This document shows, in pieces, positions 27,008 through 35,951 of a stretch of 64,000 nt of DNA. The stretch lies in contig CAMWVE010000001.1 of the NCBI GenBank assembly GCA_947177685.1, forward strand, positions 1 to 64,000, written 5' to 3'. How positions within the stretch are numbered: the first letter of the stretch is position 1; each line of letters begins with the position of its first letter. The notes beneath the pieces were generated by a model, which saw nothing but the letters and a program-made list of their open reading frames with translations, made no database searches and was not told the DNA's origin. The stretch comes from an uncultured Porphyromonadaceae bacterium. Lineage in GTDB: Bacteria; Bacteroidota; Bacteroidia; Bacteroidales; Muribaculaceae. The position numbers and the translations under genes were made by a program.

Positions 27008-27063
27008 GACCCCGTTCCCCAATATTTGTTAAGGCTTCGGCATTAACAAACTTGGGGAACGGG
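27008..27063. mobile_element. Compact palindrome made of IS terminal repeats (MITE-like)
   Basis: The left arm starts GACCCCGTTCCCCAATATTT and ends GTTAA (27008-27032). The right arm TTAACAAACTTGGGGAACGG (from 27043) is its near-complement. They are the same ends that bound the 550-base IS remnant at 36346-36895, here with only 10 bases between them. The tip is GC-TTCG-GC, a very stable tetraloop. TTAA flanks both sides, and the right end lacks about three terminal bases. It lies between the TPR gene's stop and the dusB promoter, so it could also terminate transcription. Confidence 0.75.
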
Positions 27064-27102
27064 TTAAAGAACCCTGAAAGCCGGCTCTGTGAACCTATGA
27101 CA

Positions 27103-29295
27103 TCAATAGAGCGAATCTATAATGAAGGGCAGCACTGAGGTGTTGATTTTTACACGGTCAAGGTTTGTCACATCATCCATGATTCTTGCAATAACTTTCT
27201 CCCGGTCGTTATCCATCCGTTCCACGGCGAGGTTATAGGAGTTGACAGCCTCGGCATAGTCATTGGTGGCGAGAGCCAAGTGACCCATGTTTATGTAGTC
27301 CTCGGCTTCAGGCTCCTTTAGCATTATAGTGCGATAGGTTTTGATTGCCGCATTATAATCGCCGAGCATGAAATGACACCATGCTATTGCGCGTAGTGCC
27401 CTGATATCGTTCTTGTTAATGTAGTTTACTTTATGGAAAGCTTTAAGTGCGCCGGCATAGTCATGAAGTGCCATGCGGCAGTTGCCGAGGTTAATGACAA
27501 ACTGAATGTTGTCAGGTTCGACTTCCTCAAGTTTGGCGTAATATTCTTCAGCCTCGGCGAAATTTCCGGTTATGAAAAGGAGGTATGCTATGTTCTTGCG
27601 GGTCCAGACCGAACGGGCGTCAAGCAGCTCCGACATGCGGAAATATTTCAGCGCATTCTCATAATCGTTCAGTTTCAGGTAGCAGAATCCAATCTTCTGA
27701 TAAAGCTGCACATTTGCCACAACCCTCTGTTCAAGTTTGAGAAATATGGCTAACCCTTCGGCATAATAATGGTGCTTGAAATAGAACTCGGCAACCAGAC
27801 TGAGGGTGTCAGTGTCGTTGAATTTGTTGACCAGTGCCGGAATGTCAGCCACGCTCAGACTGCCGTCGAACGGATCCCGGAACTCGTTCTTGCGTCGGAA
27901 CAGCTTGAAGAAACGGTAGAGGTTCTGGACAAACTTGTTGACAATATTACGGCGGTCGGTTACGGTAGCATTGAGTGCTGCCGAGCGTATTTCATCGGCA
28001 TTGATGTTCTGAACTTTCATCTGCGAGAGCATCATGTCGCGCTGCGATGCCGGAATACTGTTCAGCGACAGCAGGAATGAATATTTGTCGGAATCACACA
28101 AGAATGGCGATGCCATGATTATGTCGGCAATAGTCCGTTTCTGTTCGTCAGCATCGGTGAGCAGAGTATGGTCAGTGTGGAACGGAATGAACCAGTTGGC
28201 AATCTCATTGAAGTAGGGGAATGCCTTGAGGTGGGCGAATGTGCTCATGAAAACATCGCCTCCCTCCTCCTGAATTTTTGACAGTGAGCGGAGTTTGTCG
28301 GCAAGCCCGCTTTGCGACAGCTTTTCCTGCCACTCAGGATTCTCCTCCAAGTCGGCGAGATCTTCCACGGAGGTGATTTCGGTGTTTATCCGTTTCAGGT
28401 CAGGCTGCAGTTTCATCAGTTCGGGCATCACCTCCTGTTGCATCTTGCGGTTAATGCGCTCGGTGTCAATGGAACGCACAAATTCAGTGAGGACAAGCCG
28501 CAGGTCTGACTCCCAAGATGATATAGCTGTGGCGGACTCAATGACACTCTCCAACTGGGAGGTAACCGGTCTCCCGGGATACATCATGTTGACGATGACG
28601 GCACAGGTCATTGCCTGCAGTGCGAGTGCCGGCTCAGAGGAGGCATGAGCGGAGTAGGTTTCCCAAAGTAGTGCCAGACGGGTGTCATCGAAATATTCAA
28701 TCAATCCAAGGAAAAGCGATGATACGATCATCTGCTTGACATAGAGAGGAATAGACTCTGACGCAAGAAAGTCTCGGATAACGTCGGCAGTATCGCGGTG
28801 CAGTGGGAACGAAACCCACAGACGGTTGAAAAGGCGGCGCTCCAGCATCTCGCGCTGATAGGTGTTCTCCTTTTTTTCAGTACTTTCTTCTGCTACAAGA
28901 TTGAAAAGTGCGGAGTCATTGATCAGCTTTGAGTACGCACCGAGCAACTCAGCCACGGTATCGCCGCTTTTGGTTGCCTCGTAGCGTAGCGTGCCGTAAT
29001 ATAATGAAGGGGTCTCGATGGAAAGATAGTTGCGCTCCAGCGAGTCAGCCAGTAAATAAACCTTGTTGCAGAACCGGATATATTGAGTCATCCGCTGCGG
29101 ATCATCGGCACCTGACTGCATGAAACCGAGCAGACGGTTGTAATTCTCCTCAATTTCATTGGCTTGCGCAGTGACGCGGTTGTTTCGTACCGTCAATGCC
29201 ACGTTCCGTAGCTCCTCAACGGCAGCCCTCAGACGTTTTGCTGACAGAAGTTCCCTGATTTTTGCAGCGTGCGGTTGTATGTTGATTTTAGTCAT
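27103..29295 (-). CDS. Large TPR-repeat protein
   Basis: 730-residue soluble protein without signal peptide. The first two thirds are helical and match no family I recognise. From about residue 500 there are TPR units such as AEGLAIFLKLEQRVVANVQL, ALKYFRMSELLDARSVW, EEYYAKLEEVEPDNIQF, GALKAFHKVNYINKNDIRAL and NAAIKTYRTIMLKEPEAED. It is likely a scaffold or adaptor. The ATG at 29295 is preferred to a TTG at 29304. Upstream lies the pseudo-deaminase gene on the same strand (gap 92 bases). Function unknown. Confidence 0.75.
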   Translation of the reverse strand: MTKINIQPHAAKIRELLSAKRLRAAVEELRNVALTVRNNRVTAQANEIEENYNRLLGFMQSGADDPQRMTQYIRFCNKVYLLADSLERNYLSIETPSLYYGTLRYEATKSGDTVAELLGAYSKLINDSALFNLVAEESTEKKENTYQREMLERRLFNRLWVSFPLHRDTADVIRDFLASESIPLYVKQMIVSSLFLGLIEYFDDTRLALLWETYSAHASSEPALALQAMTCAVIVNMMYPGRPVTSQLESVIESATAISSWESDLRLVLTEFVRSIDTERINRKMQQEVMPELMKLQPDLKRINTEITSVEDLADLEENPEWQEKLSQSGLADKLRSLSKIQEEGGDVFMSTFAHLKAFPYFNEIANWFIPFHTDHTLLTDADEQKRTIADIIMASPFLCDSDKYSFLLSLNSIPASQRDMMLSQMKVQNINADEIRSAALNATVTDRRNIVNKFVQNLYRFFKLFRRKNEFRDPFDGSLSVADIPALVNKFNDTDTLSLVAEFYFKHHYYAEGLAIFLKLEQRVVANVQLYQKIGFCYLKLNDYENALKYFRMSELLDARSVWTRKNIAYLLFITGNFAEAEEYYAKLEEVEPDNIQFVINLGNCRMALHDYAGALKAFHKVNYINKNDIRALRAIAWCHFMLGDYNAAIKTYRTIMLKEPEAEDYINMGHLALATNDYAEAVNSYNLAVERMDNDREKVIARIMDDVTNLDRVKINTSVLPFIIDSLY

Positions 29296-29387
29296 AACTT
29301 TCAAAATGATGTGTCATTTATTCTAACAACTGAACAGTGCAAAAATCTTGCCAAGTTATCTAAAAAAGATTTAAAAGCCAATGGAAA

Positions 29388-29894
29388 TTATTTCAGCAGC
29401 AGTGATGCATCGGGGAACTCAATCTGCTTCATGGTCACTTTCACGGTTGATTCGGGAAGTGCCGAGTCATTGTAGTCCGACGCTGATGCTATGCCAGCCT
29501 TTACCACCGCATCTCTGCCGTTAACAAAGAAGATGGCATCCACGTTATTGTCGCAGAGGAACTGATATACGGCAGTAGTAGGCTCGTTGACAGTGTAAAC
29601 TGTAACTCCCTTCAGTGAAGGCAGATGCGATTTCTTGAATGCTATTTCCTCAGCTGAACTGCCGGCGGTGGAGCGTCCTGATGCCTTGAACTCGCCGTTA
29701 ACGACAAGCACTGCACCGTTGGGGTTCATTCCGCGGCTCTTGTTTTCCTTGGCTGCGTCAGTAGCCATGTCAAGAAATACCATGTCGGTAGGGGAATATT
29801 GTTCGACGCGGGTAATGGGAACCTGTGCCGATATATTATTTGTGCCTGTTAAGGCAGCGATAGCCAAAATGGCTGAAATAAAAAGTTTCTTCAT
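29388..29894 (-). CDS. Exported deaminase-fold protein lacking catalytic residues
   Basis: 168 residues with a signal peptide (about 1-23, ending NISAQ). The mature part can be aligned by eye with the adjacent guanine deaminase: DMVFLDMATDAAKEN against DLRFMEMAAELAEEN, NPNGAVLVVNGEF against GPFGAVIVRDGEV, LKGVTVYTVNEP against LKGCTVYSSCEP. At the zinc site HAE has become SAE (Ser80) and PCPMC has become PTTAV (105-109), so all three zinc ligands are gone. It should not deaminate anything by the known mechanism. The ATG at 29894 begins one base after the guaD stop (TGACATG), so translation is probably coupled. A starting residue further upstream would remove the signal peptide. Role unknown, possibly ligand binding. 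Confidence 0.78.
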   Translation of the reverse strand: MKKLFISAILAIAALTGTNNISAQVPITRVEQYSPTDMVFLDMATDAAKENKSRGMNPNGAVLVVNGEFKASGRSTAGSSAEEIAFKKSHLPSLKGVTVYTVNEPTTAVYQFLCDNNVDAIFFVNGRDAVVKAGIASASDYNDSALPESTVKVTMKQIEFPDASLLLK

Positions 29895-29895
29895 G

Positions 29896-30390
29896 TCAGT
29901 ATTCGATTTTATCTTCCTTATCAGCCCACATCTCAAACGCTTTTATGGTGCGCTTGTTTTTCAAGTGAATACTTGGCAGCGCGCGTTCCTCAGGTCTGCG
30001 GGCAAGTTCGTCATAAATGAATTTGTCACTGAAATTAATTTTGTCGGCATCGTCCTGAGTGTTGCCATAGAATATGCGGGAAACGCCAGCCCAATAAAGT
30101 GCGCTCAGGCACATGGGACAAGGCTCGCATGAACTGTATACAGTGCAGCCTTTGAGCGTGAAACTGTTTTCCTTGGCACATGCCGCACGAATGGCATTCA
30201 CCTCGGCATGGGCGGTAGGGTCGTTGGTCAGAGTCACCGAGTTCGAGCCGGTTGCAATGACCTCGCCATCGCGCACGATAACCGCACCGAACGGTCCGCC
30301 GCCACGTTTTACATTTTCCTCCGCAAGTTCGGCTGCCATCTCCATGAACCGGAGATCCTGCGGTGTTATTTCAATCTCTTTCTTTGTCAT
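29896..30390 (-). CDS. guaD: Guanine deaminase (CDA-fold)
   Basis: 164-residue zinc hydrolase that converts guanine to xanthine. Zinc site intact: HAEVNAI with His61 and the proton-shuttle Glu63, and SCEPCPMC with Cys91 and Cys94. The C-terminal part (FIYDELARRPEERALPS, ending DKIEY) resembles the domain-swapped tail of B. subtilis GuaD rather than TadA, which supports guanine as substrate. A -7 box at 30502-30509 gives a leader of about 105 bases with a CGCCC/GGGCG hairpin at 30459-30471. Coupled to the pseudo-deaminase gene downstream. Confidence 0.87.
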   Translation of the reverse strand: MTKKEIEITPQDLRFMEMAAELAEENVKRGGGPFGAVIVRDGEVIATGSNSVTLTNDPTAHAEVNAIRAACAKENSFTLKGCTVYSSCEPCPMCLSALYWAGVSRIFYGNTQDDADKINFSDKFIYDELARRPEERALPSIHLKNKRTIKAFEMWADKEDKIEY

Positions 30391-30501
30391 CAGAATAATG
30401 TTAAAACATCAATGTGCAAATATTGTCAAATATTCGCGGATCCTCAAAGAATGAACGTCGCCCGAAGGGCGGTGCATGATGCGAAAGCACTTTGATGTCC
30501 G

Positions 30502-30509
30502 CAAAGGTA
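30502..30509 (-). promoter_or_regulatory. -7 promoter element of guaD
   Basis: Minus-strand TACCTTTG, an exact TAnnTTTG. It lies just past the bcp stop and predicts a leader of about 105 bases, longer than most here. Confidence 0.5.
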
Positions 30510-30516
30510 GTGAAAA

Positions 30517-30972
30517 TCAGATGATTTCCAAAATCTGTCCGGCATGTTCCGAAGTTTTGATCTGTTTGGGAGTGAAAATATTAGTGATTACGCCATTCTC
30601 ATCCACGAGAAATGTTGTGCGTAAAGTGCCCATGTACTTTCTGCCGCACATGCTCTTTTCACCCCACACGCCCATTTCCTCCACAAGTTTGTGGTCAGTG
30701 TCAGAGATGAGGTCGAACGGAATCTGCTGCTTTTCGATGAAGCGTTTGTGCGAAGCCTGTGAGTCGACGCTGACACCAAGCACTTCGTAGCCCTTGGATT
30801 TCAGCTCATCGATGTGGTCACGCAGCGATCGAGCCTCGGCTGAGCAGCCCGATGTGTTATCTTTTGGATAAAAATAGAGGACCAGCTTTTTGCCGGCGTA
30901 ATCTGAGGCTTTAATTTCCTTACCGTCTTGATTTACACCCAATATTGCAGGGATTTTGTCACCTATATTCAT
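30517..30972 (-). CDS. bcp: Thioredoxin-dependent thiol peroxidase
   Basis: 151-residue peroxiredoxin of the BCP/PrxQ group that reduces peroxides. Peroxidatic Cys43 sits in NTSGCSAEA, with FYPKD before it and GVWGEKSMCGRKYMG later. The usual resolving Cys five residues on is replaced by Arg48, while a Cys is present in SMCGRKY. It may therefore work as a 1-Cys enzyme or use that other Cys. Divergent from prfA with a 101-base gap. Confidence 0.93.
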   Translation of the reverse strand: MNIGDKIPAILGVNQDGKEIKASDYAGKKLVLYFYPKDNTSGCSAEARSLRDHIDELKSKGYEVLGVSVDSQASHKRFIEKQQIPFDLISDTDHKLVEEMGVWGEKSMCGRKYMGTLRTTFLVDENGVITNIFTPKQIKTSEHAGQILEII

Positions 30973-31035
30973 AGTTATAATTATTTGTTTACTATTTAGA
31001 CAAATAAATTGTGATAAAGTTTAACTAAAATTTCG

Positions 31036-31043
31036 TAACTTCG
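31036..31043 (+). promoter_or_regulatory. Candidate -7 element of prfA-pyrF
   Basis: TAACTTCG is one base off TAnnTTTG, 30 bases before the prfA ATG at 31074. Same variant as before dusB and rho. Confidence 0.45.
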
Positions 31044-31073
31044 CAGATAATTTCATAACAGACGACAAAAAAT

Positions 31074-32183
31074 ATGTCAGACAACACACTGCTATCACGT
31101 CTTGACGGCATTGACGCACGCTTCGAGGAGGTATCGACCCTCATCACAGACCCGGCTGTCATTTCCGACATGAAAAGATATGTGAAACTCAATAAAGAAT
31201 ATAAGGACTTGCAACGGTTGACCGATGCCACGAACCGCTATCGCACCGCATTGGCTAATGTCTCTGAAGCTCGCCAACTGCTTGACAGCGAAGATGATGA
31301 CGAAATGCGTGCCATGGCAAAGCAACAGCTCGATGAGGCTTCGGCTGCAATTCCGGCAATGGAGGAGGAGATAAAGCTGCTGCTGATTCCGGCTGACCCA
31401 GAAGATGGCAAGAACGCTATAGTGGAAATCCGTGGTGGAACCGGTGGCGATGAAGCTGCCATTTTTGCCGGTGACCTTTTTAAAATGTATTCAAAATATT
31501 GTGAATCAAAAGGTTGGAAAATATCTGTCACGAGTTTCAACGAGGGAACGGCAGGAGGCTACAAGGAAATTGTGTTTGCCGTTACCGGAGAGAATGTATA
31601 TGGCACTTTGAAATATGAGAGCGGTGTACACCGTGTTCAGCGTGTTCCGGCAACCGAGACACAGGGTAGGGTACATACCTCCGCTGCTACGGTTGCGGTG
31701 CTTCCTGAGGCTGAGGAATTCGACGTTGAAATCAATGAAGGTGAAATAAAATGGGATACTTTCCGAAGCGGTGGCGCCGGTGGTCAGAATGTGAACAAAG
31801 TGGAGTCAGGTGTGCGTCTGCGCTACATGTGGCGTAACCCGAATTCCGGCGAGACGGAAGAGATTCTGATAGAATGTACTGAAACCCGCGACCAGCCCAA
31901 GAACAAGGAGCGAGCACTGAGCCGTCTGCGCACATTTATTTATGACAAGGAACATCAGAAATATCTCGATGACATTGCTTCACGCCGAAAGACAATGGTT
32001 TCAACCGGCGACCGCTCTGCCAAGATACGCACATATAATTACCCTCAGGGTCGCATAACCGACCATAGAATTAACTACACCATTTACAACCTGCAGGCGT
32101 TTGTCGACGGTGATATTCAGGATTGCATAGACCACCTGATTGTGGCAGAAAACGCTGAAAAACTCAAGGAATCAGAACTTTAA
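31074..32183 (+). CDS. prfA: Peptide chain release factor 1
   Basis: 369-residue class I release factor for UAA and UAG. The anticodon tripeptide PAT lies in [16 protein letters not shown], which marks RF1 rather than RF2 (SPF). The catalytic GGQ is in [15 protein letters not shown]. The C-terminal [17 protein letters not shown] is also RF1-type. Length is normal. The four-base gap to pyrF suggests an operon. As RF1 is intact, the amber codon in the esterase gene should be read as a stop. Confidence 0.96.
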   Translation: MSDNTLLSRLDGIDARFEEVSTLITDPAVISDMKRYVKLNKEYKDLQRLTDATNRYRTALANVSEARQLLDSEDDDEMRAMAKQQLDEASAAIPAMEEEIKLLLIPADPEDGKNAIVEIRGGTGGDEAAIFAGDLFKMYSKYCESKGWKISVTSFNEGTAGGYKEIVFAVTGENVYGTLKYESGVHRVQRVPATETQGRVHTSAATVAVLPEAEEFDVEINEGEIKWDTFRSGGAGGQNVNKVESGVRLRYMWRNPNSGETEEILIECTETRDQPKNKERALSRLRTFIYDKEHQKYLDDIASRRKTMVSTGDRSAKIRTYNYPQGRITDHRINYTIYNLQAFVDGDIQDCIDHLIVAENAEKLKESEL

Positions 32184-32187
32184 AGAT

Positions 32188-33015
32188 ATGAATAAACAAC
32201 AGTTAATCGACGAAATCAAACGCACCGGCTCGTTTCTTTGCGTGGGACTTGACACAGACATCCGCAAAATTCCCGCTCACCTCTTGCAGTGTGAGAATCC
32301 GATTCTGGAATTTAACAGGCAGATTATTGACGCTACAGCCCCTTACTGCGTAGCCTACAAGCCTAACACCGCTTTTTATGAAACCATGGGTGCCGAGGGA
32401 TGGTCAAATCTTCAGAAAACAGTTGACTACATCCGTGATAAATATCCTGAAAAGCTGATTATCGCCGATGCGAAACGTGGCGACATAGGAAACACCTCTG
32501 CCATGTATGCCCGTACATTCTTTGAAAGCATGGGCGTTGATGCGGTGACCGTAGCACCCTACATGGGTGAGGATTCGGTGAAACCGTTTCTCGGTTACGA
32601 AGGGAAATGGGTTGTGCTGTTGGCGCTTACATCAAACAAAGGTTCGCACGATTTCCAGATGAAAACGCTTGCTGACGGCATGAAGCTGTTTCAGCAGGTT
32701 CTGACAACATCGAAACAATGGGGTAGCGATGACACAATGATGTATGTTGTCGGTGCCACTCAGAGCGAGATGCTTTCAGAGATACGAAACATTATTCCTG
32801 ATCATTTCCTGCTCGTGCCCGGCGTAGGCGCGCAGGGAGGCAGTCTGGCGGAGGTATGTCGTTATGGTATGACCCGTGATTGCGGACTGCTCGTAAATGC
32901 TTCACGCAGTATTATTTACGCATCGAATGGTGAGGATTTCGCCGAGGCTGCTGCGCACGAAGCTAAAAAGTTAGCTGATGAAATGAGCATATATCTCAGT
33001 CAGCGGGGCGTATGA
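32188..33015 (+). CDS. pyrF: Orotidine 5'-phosphate decarboxylase
   Basis: 275-residue TIM barrel that makes UMP from OMP. The catalytic block [13 protein letters not shown] contains the Asp-Lys-Asp array. FLCVGLDTD at the start, [10 protein letters not shown] and the phosphate loop [10 protein letters not shown] complete the site. It is of the long PyrF type 2. The ATG at 32188 is used because it follows the prfA stop by four bases and begins the conserved region. The last 20 bases overlap the end of the convergent U32 gene. Confidence 0.95.
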   Translation: MNKQQLIDEIKRTGSFLCVGLDTDIRKIPAHLLQCENPILEFNRQIIDATAPYCVAYKPNTAFYETMGAEGWSNLQKTVDYIRDKYPEKLIIADAKRGDIGNTSAMYARTFFESMGVDAVTVAPYMGEDSVKPFLGYEGKWVVLLALTSNKGSHDFQMKTLADGMKLFQQVLTTSKQWGSDDTMMYVVGATQSEMLSEIRNIIPDHFLLVPGVGAQGGSLAEVCRYGMTRDCGLLVNASRSIIYASNGEDFAEAAAHEAKKLADEMSIYLSQRGV

Positions 33016-34867
33016 CCCTCATCATGCAACTGTCGCAGTCAAACTGAAGCCGATAACGGTTTTTACCGGAAACAAGATAAAGTCTGTCGGGAAGTTTCCC
33101 GGCAGACTTTGTTTTAAGGCATGCTCCCAGTTCACGACGCAGGCAGTAACGAGTTTCCATTACCTGATGCTCCTTTGTCATGTCCGGTCTGCTCACTTCC
33201 ATGGCAGGCGCAATGGAGGTTATTCCGGCAGAGAGATAGAATTTGCGGGCAAGGCTGTTTGCGACATTATCCCGACACTGCAGTTCTGTGCGTTCGGGGA
33301 ACCGGAGATTGGCTTCGCGCTCCCTGCGATACTCGCGCGGATAGGCAGCCTTGCGGGCTGAGTCAAGTGCTTTGACCGCGCTTCGGCGGAGTGTGGCAAG
33401 TAAGGAAGCCGGCAGGAACAGCTCGCCGATTCCATCATTAAGATGCGATAATCTATATACTGTATCACCCAGTTTTGAAAGCAGATTTCTGCGCGATTCT
33501 GTCTGTGATGTCCGGGCTGTATCAAGCGGCTTATCCAGTTCAAGAACGGCTGTGGCAACACAGTTGTCACTGATGGAAATGTCAAGCGCCACACGCAGTT
33601 CCGATGCCATCCGCAAGGTCATCTCTACGGGGATATATCGCACGGCAGTTCTGCCTGCCATCAAGTCGTCGAACTGTTTGTTGCGGTTGCGGTAGATGAC
33701 GGTTCCGGGGCGTATATCGAGCTTACGGCGCAATATCAGCCTGTTACCCTCAACCTTGTTCAGGCGGAATCCGGTGAAATTGCCCGATTCATCGAAGTAG
33801 CCGAGTCCGTCGCCATTCGACAGCTCCACATCGGTGGTGACTGTAAGGATATTATCTCTTACTGACTTGACTTTTCCTATGGGCGTTCCTGTGACTTTTG
33901 GGGTGTCAAACGAGGCGATGCCACTCTGCTTGCGGTCTGTGAGAAAATACTCCGTGAAACCGCGGTTGAAAGCATCGGAAAGTTCAGGAGCGAAGGTGAG
34001 TTCGCTGACGCCGAGCGAGCTGCGTTCAAACCGATCCGGATTGTTTTCAATAATCCTGTCAAGTTCTCTGCGGTAGGCGGCAACGGTTGTCTTAACATAG
34101 GCAGGCGATTTTAGCCTACCCTCAATTTTAAATGAGCTTGCACCAGCGTCGAGCAGTTGCTGCAGGTGGTCAATCCTGCTCATATCCTTCAGTGAGAGAA
34201 GGTGTTTACCCTTGATGATTATGTTGCCTCGTTCATCGCAAAGATCATAGGGGAGTCGGCACATCTGGGCACATTCTCCGCGGTTAGCGCTACGCCCCGT
34301 TGCCAACAAGCTCGCCTGACAGTAGCCGCTGAAACTTACGCAGAGCGCGCCGTGAACGAAAACTTCAAGCGGTACATTAACTTTGCTATGTATTTCGCTG
34401 ATTTCCTTCAATGTAAGTTCGCGTGCAAGCACAATCTGTGAAAATCCGGCAGCCTGCAGAAACTCAGCCTTGGCTGCCGAGCGGGTGTCGCACTGAGTGC
34501 TTGCATGGAGCGCGATGGGGGGGATATTCATTTCGAGGACCGACATATCCTGCACAATGAGTGCGTCAACACCAATCCGGTACAGTTCGGTGATCATATT
34601 CTCCACATGCTTCAGTTCTGATTCATAGACGATGGTGTTGACGGTAATGTAGACACGCACATTATAAAGATGCGCGAACTCAACAACACGCCTTATGTCG
34701 TCAATGCTGTTTGTCGCAGCCGAACGTGCTCCGTGCGATGGTGCCCCCATGTACACGGCATCGGCGCCGTGCAGAATCGCTTCTATGGCAGTGTCGGCAT
34801 CGCGTGCAGGAGCCAGCAGCTCTATTTTCCGTTTTTTCTCAACCATTGGGAATCGATTTTGATACAT
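32996..34867 (-). CDS. U32 family peptidase with C-terminal DUF3656 region
   Basis: 623-residue protein of the collagenase-like U32 family. The N-terminal barrel has [25 protein letters not shown], and the signature [16 protein letters not shown] with nearby Cys residues (CAQMCRLPY) that may hold an Fe-S cluster. [13 protein letters not shown] follows, and the long C-terminal half fits the DUF3656 collagenase extension. Relatives (TrhP, RlhA) act in RNA hydroxylation rather than proteolysis, so a tRNA or rRNA modification role is plausible. It overlaps metA by 29 bases (22 fewer if the second ATG at 34846 is used) and pyrF by 20. Confidence 0.88.
   Translation of the reverse strand: MYQNRFPMVEKKRKIELLAPARDADTAIEAILHGADAVYMGAPSHGARSAATNSIDDIRRVVEFAHLYNVRVYITVNTIVYESELKHVENMITELYRIGVDALIVQDMSVLEMNIPPIALHASTQCDTRSAAKAEFLQAAGFSQIVLARELTLKEISEIHSKVNVPLEVFVHGALCVSFSGYCQASLLATGRSANRGECAQMCRLPYDLCDERGNIIIKGKHLLSLKDMSRIDHLQQLLDAGASSFKIEGRLKSPAYVKTTVAAYRRELDRIIENNPDRFERSSLGVSELTFAPELSDAFNRGFTEYFLTDRKQSGIASFDTPKVTGTPIGKVKSVRDNILTVTTDVELSNGDGLGYFDESGNFTGFRLNKVEGNRLILRRKLDIRPGTVIYRNRNKQFDDLMAGRTAVRYIPVEMTLRMASELRVALDISISDNCVATAVLELDKPLDTARTSQTESRRNLLSKLGDTVYRLSHLNDGIGELFLPASLLATLRRSAVKALDSARKAAYPREYRREREANLRFPERTELQCRDNVANSLARKFYLSAGITSIAPAMEVSRPDMTKEHQVMETRYCLRRELGACLKTKSAGKLPDRLYLVSGKNRYRLQFDCDSCMMRVIRPAD
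33079..33115 (+). terminator. Terminator of pyrF inside the opposite-strand U32 gene
   Basis: AAAGTCTG-T-CGGGAA pairs with TTCCCG-G-CAGACTTT (33079-33110), followed by GTTTT on the plus strand. It lies 64 bases past the pyrF stop but within the coding sequence of the convergent U32 gene. Confidence 0.7.
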
Positions 34868-35735
34868 AATAGTTCAACCAGTTGGCAAACAGAAGGTTGG
34901 CATGTGATCGCCACATCACCACCGGCTCTCGCCTGACGGCATCGTTATCCTTGAAATAGTTGACCGGAGCTGCAGGTGACATCCCTTTGTTCATGTCGCG
35001 CTCATACTCTTTTTTCAAAGCATCGGGAGCATATTCCGAGTGCCCGACAATATATATTTCCCGACCGTCGCGACCCATAATGATATGCGGTCCGACACCT
35101 TCGCCCCATGTCAGTGTAACGAGTTCGGGATGTCGGTCGATGTCAGAGGCATCAATGGCTGTAAAACGGCTGTGCGGAACATGAAACAGATCGTCGAAGC
35201 CGCGAAGCAGCGGATTCTCAGGTTGAAGGACGCGGTGAGGGTAAACCCCTGAAATTTTAGGAGATATAACATGTTTTGCAATGCCATAATTATAATAAAG
35301 CCCGGCAAATGCAGCCCAGCAGATGTAAAGCGTGGAGCTGACATGTTCCTTCGCCCAGTCCATAACGCGGGTAAGCTCATGCCAGAAGTCAACCTCCTCA
35401 AACGGAAGCAGCTCCACCGGAGCTCCGGTGATAATCAGTCCGTCGTAGTGCTTATCCTTGATGGCATCGAACTGCTTGTAGAACATTGAAATATGCTCAG
35501 CCGGAGTGTTTTTTGAAACATGCGATGCCATGCTTATCAAATCCACTTCAATTCTGAACGGCGAATTTGACAGCAGACGCAGAAAGTCAGTTTCAGTTTG
35601 AATTTTGAGGGGCATAAGATTGACTATGCCTATTCTCAGCAGAGCCGAATCCTTTGATTCATTGGCAAGAATGAATATCTTTTCCTTCTTCAGCAGTTCC
35701 ACCGCAGGCAGTTGTTCCGGTACAATTAATGGCAT
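34839..35735 (-). CDS. metA: Homoserine O-acyltransferase (predicted acetyltransferase)
   Basis: 298-residue enzyme of methionine synthesis that activates homoserine. The nucleophile Cys139 is in YICWAAFAGL, with His/Glu in GHSEYAPD. At the residue that selects acyl donor (position 111 in E. coli numbering) the sequence is TGAPVE, so Glu108, the form that favours acetyl-CoA in characterised enzymes; succinyl-using ones have Gly. Acetyl specificity is an inference from that. It heads a unit with the U32 gene. An exact -7 box lies 31 bases upstream. No SAM riboswitch fits in the 30-base leader. Confidence 0.93.
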   Translation of the reverse strand: MPLIVPEQLPAVELLKKEKIFILANESKDSALLRIGIVNLMPLKIQTETDFLRLLSNSPFRIEVDLISMASHVSKNTPAEHISMFYKQFDAIKDKHYDGLIITGAPVELLPFEEVDFWHELTRVMDWAKEHVSSTLYICWAAFAGLYYNYGIAKHVISPKISGVYPHRVLQPENPLLRGFDDLFHVPHSRFTAIDASDIDRHPELVTLTWGEGVGPHIIMGRDGREIYIVGHSEYAPDALKKEYERDMNKGMSPAAPVNYFKDNDAVRREPVVMWRSHANLLFANWLNYYVSKSIPNG

Positions 35736-35765
35736 TACCTAATGATTATGTAATTAACGTAGATG

Positions 35766-35773
35766 CAAAATTA
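35766..35773 (-). promoter_or_regulatory. -7 promoter element of metA
   Basis: Minus-strand TAATTTTG, an exact TAnnTTTG, with a predicted leader of about 24 bases. It is divergent from the tRNA-Cys promoter 43 bases away. Confidence 0.6.
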
Positions 35774-35815
35774 CAAAAAATAAGCCAAAAACTTGCATAG
35801 TTTAAAAAAACGTTT

Positions 35816-35823
35816 TAACTTTG
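35816..35823 (+). promoter_or_regulatory. Promoter of tRNA-Cys
   Basis: TAACTTTG (-7) with TTG 20 bases upstream as a -33 element, the full two-part Bacteroidetes promoter. It ends 19 bases before the tRNA. Confidence 0.65.
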
Positions 35824-35842
35824 CACTGCAAAACCAACACAG

Positions 35843-35913
35843 GGTTCCTTGGCCGAGTGGTTAGGTACCGGTCTGCAAAACCGTTTACAGCGGTTCGAAT
35901 CCGCTAGGAACCT
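35843..35913 (+). tRNA. tRNA-Cys (GCA)
   Basis: 71-base cloverleaf. The acceptor arms GGTTCCT and AGGAACC pair fully, with T as discriminator. The anticodon loop CTGCAAA gives GCA at 35875-35877, and GGTTCGAATCC forms the T arm. CCA is not encoded. A strong terminator follows seven bases later. Confidence 0.95.
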
Positions 35914-35919
35914 CAAAAG

Positions 35920-35947
35920 AGTGCATCAACCTTGATGCACTTTTTTT
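35920..35947. terminator. Terminator of tRNA-Cys
   Basis: AGTGCATCAA and TTGATGCACT form a 10-base stem with a CC loop, followed by seven Ts. The facing gene ends at 35952, so it probably works in both directions. Confidence 0.9.
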
Positions 35948-35951
35948 ATGT

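Noticed and set aside
35736-35765. SAM riboswitch before metA
   Set aside because: The predicted leader is under 30 bases.
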